DNA from: an uncultured Bacteroidales bacterium
Lineage (GTDB): Bacteria > Bacteroidota > Bacteroidia > Bacteroidales > UBA932
Length of the DNA: 64,000 bases
Direction: 5' to 3'
NCBI GenBank assembly: GCA_944323825.1
Contig: CALUTY010000012.1
Span: 1-64,000, forward strand
Shown here: positions 1 to 7,344 of the stretch, piece by piece
Layout: every line of letters begins with the position of its first letter
Numbering within the stretch: position 1 is the first letter of the stretch
Notes under the pieces: generated by a model
Database searches by the model: none
What the model was told of the DNA's origin: nothing
What the model saw: the letters and a program-made list of their open reading frames with translations, nothing else
Program-made: the position numbers and the translations under genes

Positions 1-74
1 CGCTGCCCCTCGACTTGCATGTGTTAGGCCTGCCGCTAGCGTTCATCCTGAGCCAGGATCAAACTCTTCTTTGT
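1..74 (-). rRNA. rrs: 16S ribosomal RNA, 5' end (partial)
   Basis: Read on the minus strand, bases 66 down to 41 give the universal 16S start (GAGTTTGATCCTGGCTCAGG), followed by the Bacteroidales-type continuation through base 1. By alignment of the GAGTTTGATC block to its usual position 9, the mature 5' end is near base 74. The gene runs off the left edge, so only about the first 74 bases are present. It belongs to an rrn operon transcribed leftward from the promoter at 268-297. Confidence 0.96.
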
Positions 75-267
75 ATATTACAATTCTTATCTTTCCTGTC
101 GCTCCGGTTCTATTATCACCTGTCCGGTCTCCCGGACGGAATAGACGCTCGTACTTTTTTTTCGGTACTTTCTCTTGTCTTCTTCCAGTCTTTTCAATGA
201 ACTTTCTCTTTCTGTTTTTCCCGCTCCCCTCAGCCTCTTCCGTGCCCCCTCGTTCCGAACGGGATTG

Positions 268-297
268 CAAAGGTACTGCTTTTTTCTTTATCTCCAA
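268..297 (-). promoter_or_regulatory. rrn operon promoter
   Basis: On the minus strand a TTG (297-295) is followed after 19 bases by TACCTTTG (275-268), a good match to the Bacteroidota primary-sigma promoter. The upstream side (about 298-330) is rich in A runs, as expected for an UP-like element of an rRNA promoter. Transcription would begin near 261, leaving a leader of about 190 bases (75-261) before the mature 16S. No coding gene is supported between 75 and 433. Confidence 0.75.
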
Positions 298-433
298 CTT
301 TTTTTCAAACTTTTTTCTCATTTTTTTGACCGATTTTTCATCCAAACACACTAAATACACTGATTGCCACACGAATACGCAGGATGAAAAATTTTAGATT
401 TTTTTAATCTCTCCGGATACTTCCCGGAAGAAC

Positions 434-465
434 TTGAGCCGGACTTCTCAAACACGGTATATTTG
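434..465 (+). promoter_or_regulatory. Promoter of the recombinase gene
   Basis: TTG at 434-436 and TATATTTG at 458-465, 21 bases apart, fit the Bacteroidota consensus. The start codon at 491 would follow a leader of about 19 bases. It points away from the rrn promoter, so the two units are divergent. Confidence 0.6.
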
Positions 466-490
466 CTGCGACCTTTAATCCAATCTGACC

Positions 491-1735
491 ATGTACAAAT
501 ATTACAGAAACGGTGTATCGATATTGTCCGTGCTCGATACAAGAAGAATGAAACGGACAGGACTGTATCCTGTAAAAATCCAGATCGTATACCGGAGAAA
601 ACAGAAATATTATCCGGCAGGGTATGATCTCTCGGAAAGTGACTGGACACGCCTTCCGACGGCCAAAGGCAGGCATCTCTCAGACATAAGATATGACATT
701 GAGGACATTTTCATCGAAATGAAAAATATAGTCAAGGAAATACTTGCATCCGGACCGTTTTCATTTGAGATTCTGGAGGAACGGCTTGGCAAGGGTTCCG
801 TCAGCGTAAATGACGCGATAAAAGAAAAGATCTCCAGGCTGGAACAGGAAGAGCGTATCGGGACCATGAAGCAATACCAGAGCCTGCTTGCCAATCTTGT
901 AAAATATGCAGGCAACAACATCAGTTTCTCTGACATAACTCCGGAATGGCTATACGGGTGCGAACGGTTCTGGAGTGCCGACAGGAAGAAAAAATCAAGC
1001 ATGGGAACATATTTCAGACTCCTGCGGGCAATAATGAATTCAGCAAAAGATAACGGCATGATAAAGGAATGCCTTTTCCCGTTCGGCAGGACAAAATATG
1101 AAATCACATCTTCCGGTTCGAGGAAGAGGGCACTTGCCAATGAAGAGATCAAGAAGCTTATGGACTATGGCACAGACAATCCGGAAACGGAAATGTACAG
1201 GGACCTGTGGGTATTCTCCTATCTGTGCAACGGTATCAACTTCAGGGATCTCATCTATCTGAGGCACAGCAATATCATCAACGGTGAAATATGTTTCATC
1301 CGGACCAAGACCAGAAATACGGCCAGGGAGGCAAGAATGATAAAAGCCGCTCTGACTTCTGAAATGATACATATAATAGACAAATGGGGAAACGGACGGA
1401 AAACAAGCGATGACACAATGCTGTTCAGATTTGCTACAGGGAATGAAAATGTTTCCGAAGCAAAAAAAATCGTTGCCAAAGTCGTCCGCAACTGCAACAG
1501 GGTCCTAAAAAGGATTGCCGTAGAAATAGGGATAGAACCGCTTACCACATACTCGGCCAGACACTCATTTGCAACCGTCCTCAAACGGAAGGGCGCCAAC
1601 ATAGCCTACATCTCCGAAAGTCTGGGGCATTCCAACCCCTCCGTCACGGAATGTTATCTTGCGGAATTCGAAAAGGAAGAAAGAATCAGAAATGCAAGGC
1701 TGCTGACAGATTTCTCCACCGAAATGCAAAAATAA
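491..1735 (+). CDS. Tyrosine site-specific recombinase
   Basis: A 414-residue tyrosine recombinase of the Bacteroidota integrase/invertase type. The N-terminal ~100 residues fit the arm-type DNA-binding domain (basic, beta-rich), residues ~105-205 the SAM-like core-binding domain, and ~215-400 the catalytic domain. Catalytic residues visible are Arg252 (in NFRDLIYLR), Lys273 (RTKTRN), Arg357 with following His (SARHS), His380 (LGHSN) and the nucleophile Tyr389 (TECYL). The usual first His of the HxxR box is Tyr here, which also occurs in Bacteroidota enzymes. No phage or conjugation genes accompany it. Its only evident partner is the inverted-repeat pair starting 228 bases downstream, so I infer it catalyses that inversion; a master regulator acting at distant sites too is possible. 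Confidence 0.93.
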   Translation: MYKYYRNGVSILSVLDTRRMKRTGLYPVKIQIVYRRKQKYYPAGYDLSESDWTRLPTAKGRHLSDIRYDIEDIFIEMKNIVKEILASGPFSFEILEERLGKGSVSVNDAIKEKISRLEQEERIGTMKQYQSLLANLVKYAGNNISFSDITPEWLYGCERFWSADRKKKSSMGTYFRLLRAIMNSAKDNGMIKECLFPFGRTKYEITSSGSRKRALANEEIKKLMDYGTDNPETEMYRDLWVFSYLCNGINFRDLIYLRHSNIINGEICFIRTKTRNTAREARMIKAALTSEMIHIIDKWGNGRKTSDDTMLFRFATGNENVSEAKKIVAKVVRNCNRVLKRIAVEIGIEPLTTYSARHSFATVLKRKGANIAYISESLGHSNPSVTECYLAEFEKEERIRNARLLTDFSTEMQK

Positions 1736-1750
1736 ATATCAGTTTCATGC

Positions 1751-1776
1751 GGTGCACATACAGGAACATCTGCACC
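1751..1776 (+). terminator. Weak hairpin after the recombinase gene
   Basis: GGTGCA (1751-1756) pairs with TGCACC (1771-1776) around a 14-base loop, 15 bases after the recombinase stop. There is no T-run after it, so termination is uncertain and read-through toward the left cassette is possible. Confidence 0.3.
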
Positions 1777-1787
1777 TTAATATCAAT

Positions 1788-1863
1788 GACATTGCATAAT
1801 GATTGCCGCATGCGCCATGCAATGTCTCCATGCGCACAGGGTCCGGATCATTTGCATGCAATG
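1788..1863. promoter_or_regulatory. Cluster of CATTGCAT/ATGCAATG motifs
   Basis: GACATTGCAT (1788-1797) and its exact complement ATGCAATGTC (1817-1826) form a 10-bp dyad with a 19-bp spacer. A third ATGCAATG lies at 1856-1863, overlapping the perfect palindrome TTGCATGCAA (1852-1861). The cluster sits between the recombinase gene and the left inverted repeat. Such spaced dyads are typical of accessory or arm sites for a recombinase, or of an operator. I saw no copy beside the right repeat. The rest of 1736-1962 shows nothing else recognisable. Confidence 0.45.
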
Positions 1864-3058
1864 CCCGTACGCAATGCCTCTCATGCCATACGGAAGACCT
1901 GCCGGGCTATTGCAGAAACGGATCCAGGCCAAGATTTCCGGAGACAGGTCCGGACAACGGTTTATTACCGGCAGAAATAAACACGCGCTCCCGTCCGTCT
2001 GCGCCGGCCTGCTCGCGCTCTCCAGCCTGTCCTCCTGCTCAGACTGGACGCGTCCGGAGAGCGTTGAGATCCATGCCCCGACACTCGAGGAGCAGGACCC
2101 CGAACTGTATGCGCAGTACCTGCAGAACCTGAGGGAATACAAAAGCAGCGACCACAAGATGGTCATGGCCGTAATTGAAAACCAGAAAGGCGCTGCGCCC
2201 ACCTCACAGGGATACAGGCCATCTGCATATCCGGACAGCATTGACTTCATCTGTCTTGCGGATGCGGAGAATCTTCATCCGCAGTACCTGGACGAAATCA
2301 CCGTTACACAGAGAAAAGGCACTAAGGTTCTTTACAGGATCGATTATGCCGACATAAGGTCGGAATGGGAAATCCTTCATCCTGAAACTCCTGCCGAAAA
2401 TGCTGAAACTGCAGAAGACAGGAATGATGCAGATACACCGGATACCGGCAATGAGGATTTTTTCAATTACTGCCGTCAACGTACGGAATCCCTTGCAGGA
2501 CTGTGCGGACAATACGGATTTGACGGGATTGTGATGGCATACGGCGGGGATGCACCGGCCAATCTCAATGATGAAGACATGGCCATTCTTACAGGAGGGA
2601 TGAATGCCTTCAATACTGTCATGAAGGCTTGGAAAGATGCCAATCCAAGCAAACTTCTGCTTTTCAGCGGTCTTCCCCAGAATCTTCCGGAAACGGGCAT
2701 ACTTGCCGACTGCACATATATAATAGTGAATGCGGAAACGGCGGTTTCAAAGGATGAGCTTTCTGTGATGATCCGCAAGGCATGTGTGGAAGGGGTCCCG
2801 GCTGACAGGTTCATCGTCGGAGTGGCCGCTGCCGCACCTGGAAATGCCCTGTCAGACGAAGGCTGGTTCACGGCCGATGCCGACGGCAATTCCGTCAGGG
2901 CTATAGAAGGTGCTGCTGACTGGGTGATGACTGCTGACAGTTTCAAAAAATGCGGGATATCAGTGTCGGATGCACACAATGATTATTTCAGCTCGGATGC
3001 TGCCGTATTCCCGAATATCAGGAAAGCGATAACACGGATGAACCATATCGGACGATAA
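1799..3058 (+). CDS. Silent variant of the GH18-like glycan-binding lipoprotein
   Basis: The open frame runs from an ATG at 1799, but residues 1-55 come from the spacer and look non-coding (Cys/Met/Pro-rich, no signal peptide). True homology begins at 1963 with the inverted repeat, which supplies a lipoprotein signal (ALLALSSLSSC-type lipobox) but no start codon. From 2165 the sequence is unique and is a divergent paralogue of the protein at 15851-16990. It has a GH18-like fold with GFDGIVMAYG where an active enzyme would show DGxDxDxE, so it should bind, not cut, glycans. An acidic linker lies near residues 195-220. In this orientation I expect no exported product; after inversion it would be translated from the start codon next to SusD. 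The next gene follows after 11 bases. Confidence 0.75.
   Translation: MIAACAMQCLHAHRVRIICMQCPYAMPLMPYGRPAGLLQKRIQAKISGDRSGQRFITGRNKHALPSVCAGLLALSSLSSCSDWTRPESVEIHAPTLEEQDPELYAQYLQNLREYKSSDHKMVMAVIENQKGAAPTSQGYRPSAYPDSIDFICLADAENLHPQYLDEITVTQRKGTKVLYRIDYADIRSEWEILHPETPAENAETAEDRNDADTPDTGNEDFFNYCRQRTESLAGLCGQYGFDGIVMAYGGDAPANLNDEDMAILTGGMNAFNTVMKAWKDANPSKLLLFSGLPQNLPETGILADCTYIIVNAETAVSKDELSVMIRKACVEGVPADRFIVGVAAAAPGNALSDEGWFTADADGNSVRAIEGAADWVMTADSFKKCGISVSDAHNDYFSSDAAVFPNIRKAITRMNHIGR
1963..2164 (+). repeat. Left 202-bp inverted repeat (IR-L)
   Basis: Identical over 202 bases to the reverse complement of 16772-16973. It encodes the lipoprotein signal peptide and constant N-terminal region (ITGRNKHALPS to SSDHKMV). 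Homology stops abruptly on both sides: at the left edge the expression copy continues into its start codon while this one does not; at the right edge the variable coding region begins. Inside, CGCTCTCC (2016-2023) and GGAGAGCG (2056-2063) form a dyad, and GGACGCGTCC (2046-2055) is a perfect palindrome; either could mark the crossover site. Confidence 0.97.
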
Positions 3059-3069
3059 GACATATTGAT

Positions 3070-4260
3070 ATGAAAAACAATACTATAATATCTCTGATGA
3101 CCGGCGTTGCCGTCGCAGCGGCACTTGCCGGATGCGGAAAGGACAATGCAGGGACACATCATTACGACAACAAGGCTTTCATTTCTGCCTCCGCATTGAC
3201 GGAACAGATCTTGGTGGAAACCGAAACCGATTCTTATACGCGGGAACTGACCATAGGCATTGCATCCCCTGAAGACCACGATGTAAGCGCCACATTCAGG
3301 ACGGCTCCGGAACTTTTGGACACTTACCGCAAGGCATACTATGACAATAACGCAGAATTGCTGCCTGAAGGAATCTGCACAATCGAAAATCCTGTTGCCT
3401 CAATCGTCAGCGGAACAGTAGAAAGCACTCCCGTGACATTGGAATTCAGCAATACGGGAACCCTCGACCTCGACAAGCGGTATGTCCTTCCTGTTACCGT
3501 ATCAGAGGTCAGCGGCATAGATTTCCTTGAGAGCAAAAGGACATTCTATTACATTTTCAGAGGGGCATCCATCATAAATATGGTTGGTGACCTGTCCGAG
3601 AACAGGGCATGGCCTGAATGGGGCTCATTCGAGCAGGTGCGCAACATGTCCGCATTCACAATGGAGGCACTTGTCTATCCGAATGCATTGGACAAGCAGA
3701 TCTCCACCATCATGGGTATCGAGAACACATTCCTGCTCCGTTTCGGAGACAGCGGAATCAGTCCGAACCAGCTTCAGGTGGTGGGTCCATACGGCAACCA
3801 GAAAGTGACGAACAATGACATGCGTGTGCCTGTCGGCGAATGGACCCATATCGCAGTGACCTTCGATGACGGGGCGGTGGCCGTGTACATCAACGGAGAG
3901 AAAAAGGCAGAAAGCACATTTTCCGGCAGGAGCGTAAATTTTGCGGTTCCGCATTCAAATGAATCGGGTACAAGCATCGTGCGTTGTTTCTGGGTCGGCT
4001 ATTCATTCGAAGACGCAAGATATTTCGACGGGAGATTCTCAGAGCTGCGCATGTGGAACAGGGCTTTGACAGAAGAAGAAATCAACGCCCCTGACCATTT
4101 CTACAGAGTGGCGAATGATTCGGAAGGGCTTGTCGCCTACTGGAAATTCGATGACGGCACAGGGAAAATAGCCAAGGACTACTCTCAGTACGGCAATGAC
4201 CTGACAATTGAGTCAGAGCCGGAGTGGGTATCTGTGGCAATCCCGGAAAGAGGACTTTAA
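3070..4260 (+). CDS. DUF1735/LamG-like surface lipoprotein (left cassette gene 2)
   Basis: A 396-residue lipoprotein with signal peptide and lipobox ending in Cys22 (AALAGC). Residues ~30-160 fit the DUF1735 domain common next to GH18 enzymes in Bacteroides glycan loci. Residues ~165-390 fit a concanavalin A-like LamG/laminin-G-3 jelly roll (MEALVYP, GEWTHIAVTFDDG, LRMWNRALTEEEI, YWKFDDGTG). It is the divergent counterpart of the 398-residue protein at 14648-15844 and has the same place in its cassette. The likely role is binding of glycan at the cell surface. It has its own start and signal peptide, unlike gene 1 of this cassette, so it could be made if read-through transcription from the recombinase promoter reaches it. 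Confidence 0.85.
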   Translation: MKNNTIISLMTGVAVAAALAGCGKDNAGTHHYDNKAFISASALTEQILVETETDSYTRELTIGIASPEDHDVSATFRTAPELLDTYRKAYYDNNAELLPEGICTIENPVASIVSGTVESTPVTLEFSNTGTLDLDKRYVLPVTVSEVSGIDFLESKRTFYYIFRGASIINMVGDLSENRAWPEWGSFEQVRNMSAFTMEALVYPNALDKQISTIMGIENTFLLRFGDSGISPNQLQVVGPYGNQKVTNNDMRVPVGEWTHIAVTFDDGAVAVYINGEKKAESTFSGRSVNFAVPHSNESGTSIVRCFWVGYSFEDARYFDGRFSELRMWNRALTEEEINAPDHFYRVANDSEGLVAYWKFDDGTGKIAKDYSQYGNDLTIESEPEWVSVAIPERGL

Positions 4261-4276
4261 TGAACATAAATCTGAT

Positions 4277-5758
4277 ATGAATTCCATGAGAAACATATTT
4301 TTTAAAAGGCTTGCTCCGGCAGCCGTCCTGTCCGCATTCATTGTGGCAGGAGGAATGTCCATCCAGGGATGCACCGGGGAGATAGCCATAGACATAGATT
4401 ATGACAAGGCGGCATTTGACGGCATGACAGAAACCGTCGGAATGCTCTCTGATCTCGGCACATCCTCGTCTGAAGCCTCCCTGGACATGTGGCAGGACAG
4501 GATGGAAACCTCGGTATGCTTTTCATTGAACAGGGAACCGGGCAGGGCAATAGATGTCAAGGTGGAATATGACGGAGAATATCTGGAAACCTGGAACAAG
4601 GTCCACGGCACCAGCTATGAGCTCTATCCGGAGGCAAATGTCACAATAGCCGATGGCGGCAACATCCTTCTTGCTCCGGATGACAGGAATTCGGTGCCAC
4701 TGTCCGTTTCCGTCAGCGCATTCGAAGGCATGACTTCATCGTCTGCCTATCTCATTCCGCTGAAGATAACTTCAGTAACTGACGGCATAGGGATAAAGGA
4801 GGGCGGAGACCGTGTCACTTATATTGTCCGCGACACGAGGAACACACTTTCCACATACAAGGGAGATGATGCGGTGAAAACTGTCGTGTTCTTTGAACTC
4901 GGTGACGCGAACCCGTTGAATGCGCTGCAGTTCCGGCTCTCTGAGAGCGGGGCTCTGTTTTTTGACTATGTAGTCCTTTTCTCCGGGAATATCAATTACA
5001 GTCCTTCTGAAAACCGGGTATATTTCCATCGCAATGACGATGTACAGTTCATCCTTGACCATGCGGATGAATACATCAGGCCACTGCAGCATGCCGGCAT
5101 CAAAGTCCTTATGGGAGTCCTCGGCAACCATGACGACTCCGGGCTTTCGCAGCTGTCCCGCAGGGCGGCAGAAAGTTTTGCAGGTGAGCTTGCCGCATTC
5201 TGCGACACATATCAGCTGGACGGGGTATGCTTCGATGACGAATATTCCAACACGAGCCCGGACCTGAGCAATCCTCTTTTCACCACACCGTCAAGAGATG
5301 CCGCTGCACGGCTCCTCTATGAAACAAAGAAAGCCATGCCGGAAAAGACACTGATGGTTTATTATCTCGGCTACATAAACAGCTACCTTCCTTCCGTGGA
5401 CGGCGTTGAACCCGGATTCTTTGTGGATTTCGCAGTAGACGACTACCGGGCAGGTGCCGCAGAGCCTATGAGCGGAATGACTCTTGCCCAGTGTTCCGGC
5501 TCATCAATAGAACTCAGCAAACAGCAGGGATCAAATGAAGCAGGAGATGACTCTGAAGCTACTGCAGCTCTGCGCAAGTCTGAAGGGTACGGCTATTACA
5601 TGTTCTTTTCTCTCAATCCTGAATGGTATGCCACCAGGAGCCAGGTCAACCGCTGCAGAAATGTCGCGGCAGGACTTTACGGGCAGAACATAGCCCAGAT
5701 AACCCATTACTACGAAAAGGAGAGCACGGAACTGACCGCATTGGAACGGCCGCAATAA
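4277..5758 (+). CDS. GH18 endo-beta-N-acetylglucosaminidase lipoprotein (left cassette)
   Basis: A 493-residue lipoprotein (lipobox Cys32) with an N-terminal DUF1735-like domain (~35-180) and a C-terminal GH18 barrel (~190-490). The catalytic motif is DGVCFDDE: Asp315, Cys318, Asp320 and the acid Glu322. The central Asp of the usual DxxDxDxE motif is Cys, while the catalytic Asp-x-Glu pair is kept. Enzymes of this type cleave the GlcNAc-GlcNAc core of N-glycans at the cell surface. The start at 4277 is chosen over an upstream in-frame ATG at 4208 that overlaps the previous gene; ATG 4286 is also possible. The paralogue at 13199-14623 keeps the canonical motif, so the two cassettes probably differ in glycan preference. 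Confidence 0.88.
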   Translation: MNSMRNIFFKRLAPAAVLSAFIVAGGMSIQGCTGEIAIDIDYDKAAFDGMTETVGMLSDLGTSSSEASLDMWQDRMETSVCFSLNREPGRAIDVKVEYDGEYLETWNKVHGTSYELYPEANVTIADGGNILLAPDDRNSVPLSVSVSAFEGMTSSSAYLIPLKITSVTDGIGIKEGGDRVTYIVRDTRNTLSTYKGDDAVKTVVFFELGDANPLNALQFRLSESGALFFDYVVLFSGNINYSPSENRVYFHRNDDVQFILDHADEYIRPLQHAGIKVLMGVLGNHDDSGLSQLSRRAAESFAGELAAFCDTYQLDGVCFDDEYSNTSPDLSNPLFTTPSRDAAARLLYETKKAMPEKTLMVYYLGYINSYLPSVDGVEPGFFVDFAVDDYRAGAAEPMSGMTLAQCSGSSIELSKQQGSNEAGDDSEATAALRKSEGYGYYMFFSLNPEWYATRSQVNRCRNVAAGLYGQNIAQITHYYEKESTELTALERPQ

Positions 5759-5761
5759 AGT

Positions 5762-7315
5762 ATGACCAAAACAGACAAAACGAATATGATCGGAATAAGA
5801 AAAATATTTGCAGCAGCCGCAATCGCCGCATTTGGCATATTGTCCGGCTGCACGGAAGAGAAGCAGGACCCGGAGAAGCCCCTTTCTTCCGATGCCATCA
5901 CCCTTTCCATGAATACGGTATCGGTGCCGGAAGATGGAGGTAAGGCTGAAGTGACCGTCACAAGTTCAGGAGACTGGCGAATGACCGGCGGCGCTGACTG
6001 GTCCGTCCCGTCATGTGCGGAAGGACATGACGGTGATGTCATCACCTTTGAGATTGCCCCTAATGACACTGATGCCGACAGGGAGGTGAAATACAAGATA
6101 TTCACCGGTTCTGCCGTAGCGGAACTCACAATAAGGAATGTGGCCGGATATGTCATGAGCCTCGTGTCAGACAAGGAGAATGACATGTCCGTGGACGGTG
6201 GCACCGTATATGTCAGACTGTCCACGAACATTCCTGCCGAAGAACTGGACCTGGCATATTCAGAAAACGGAGAACAATGGATAACATGTGAAAAGAGGAC
6301 TGATGTGTTCGGAACTGCCGTACTGACTCTCAATGTGGCAGCCAATCCTTATTATGAAGTGCGTTCAAGCGTGCTCACCATCAGCGGGCACGACCTGTCC
6401 TCCGATATATCCTTTTCACAGGGGCAGACCGACTATCTTTCCGTCTCCGGGGCTGAAGAGCCGAAATCCTTCTCCGATGCTGCCGCAGAATTTGACCTGA
6501 CCGTAAGCTACAATGTGGAATATGAAATATCTGGCTTGCCTGAATGGATCTCATGGACAAGGAACAATACCGTTGAAGATGCAGAAAACCCCGGGCTCTC
6601 AATAGACTACATAACATTCAATGTCGAAGCGTCGGACACTCCGATGCGCAATGCCACCTTCACCATTTCTGACCCGGCCGGAACAGCCTCTTTCACGGTC
6701 AGTGTCAGCCAGCTCAGGGAAGGCATACAGACCGGCATCATTCCTGACAGGAACATGAGGCAGGCCCTTGCAGACAAAAAATGGATAGAACTGATTGATC
6801 CGACCAACAATTCAACGGAGGTAATAATAAAGTCCGAGGAAGAAATCCGGGAAATTGACAAATATTATTACTATATATTCAATGTATCCAGTGCAGATTG
6901 CTCATCAATTGAGGGAGTAGAATATTTCACATGGGTAACCAATATCAATTTATATGGCAATCCAAATCTGAAAGAAGCTGACCTTTCCGGCCTGCATAAT
7001 GTTACGGTAGTCCAACCAATGAACTGTAACAATATAGAGAGGATTGATTGCGGTGACAACTCATGTACCATTTCATTGGGAGGCAGCTATTCTTCGAAAC
7101 TTCTTACAATCACAGGAACAAATGTCTCCGCGATAACTGGAAACGATCCATACGCGAGCGGACCGGCTTCATTTGACATTACCGGATGTCCGAATATGAA
7201 GACTATCAATCTGACTGGAAGAAGCGGCATCAATGCCATATATCTAACATCCAGCCAGAAAGAAAGTGTCATCATAACACCCGATACCATTGAATGTATA
7301 GTCAAAGACAATTAA
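5762..7315 (+). CDS. BACON / leucine-rich-like surface lipoprotein (left cassette)
   Basis: A 517-residue lipoprotein; the lipobox (ILSGC) has Cys30 from this start, or Cys22 if translation begins at the ATG at 5786. Residues ~40-320 contain about three beta-sandwich units of BACON type (SVPEDGGKAEVTVTSSGDW, followed by Trp-containing strands and TFTVSVSQ-like ends). Residues ~325-517 hold a short leucine-rich-like solenoid with irregular repeats (LYGNPNLKEADLSGL, LTITGTNVSAI, FDITGCPNMKTINLTG). BACON domains are usually carbohydrate or mucin binding or spacer modules. It matches 11594-13183 in order and domain plan. It starts 3 bases after the previous stop, so the two are probably translationally coupled. 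Confidence 0.8.
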   Translation: MTKTDKTNMIGIRKIFAAAAIAAFGILSGCTEEKQDPEKPLSSDAITLSMNTVSVPEDGGKAEVTVTSSGDWRMTGGADWSVPSCAEGHDGDVITFEIAPNDTDADREVKYKIFTGSAVAELTIRNVAGYVMSLVSDKENDMSVDGGTVYVRLSTNIPAEELDLAYSENGEQWITCEKRTDVFGTAVLTLNVAANPYYEVRSSVLTISGHDLSSDISFSQGQTDYLSVSGAEEPKSFSDAAAEFDLTVSYNVEYEISGLPEWISWTRNNTVEDAENPGLSIDYITFNVEASDTPMRNATFTISDPAGTASFTVSVSQLREGIQTGIIPDRNMRQALADKKWIELIDPTNNSTEVIIKSEEEIREIDKYYYYIFNVSSADCSSIEGVEYFTWVTNINLYGNPNLKEADLSGLHNVTVVQPMNCNNIERIDCGDNSCTISLGGSYSSKLLTITGTNVSAITGNDPYASGPASFDITGCPNMKTINLTGRSGINAIYLTSSQKESVIITPDTIECIVKDN

Positions 7316-7344
7316 TTGTTTGACCAATTTTAATTTTAAACATA

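Noticed and set aside
71..397. Open frames between the 16S gene and the recombinase
   Set aside because: They run through the rrn leader and promoter and have Phe/Ser-rich, low-complexity translations.
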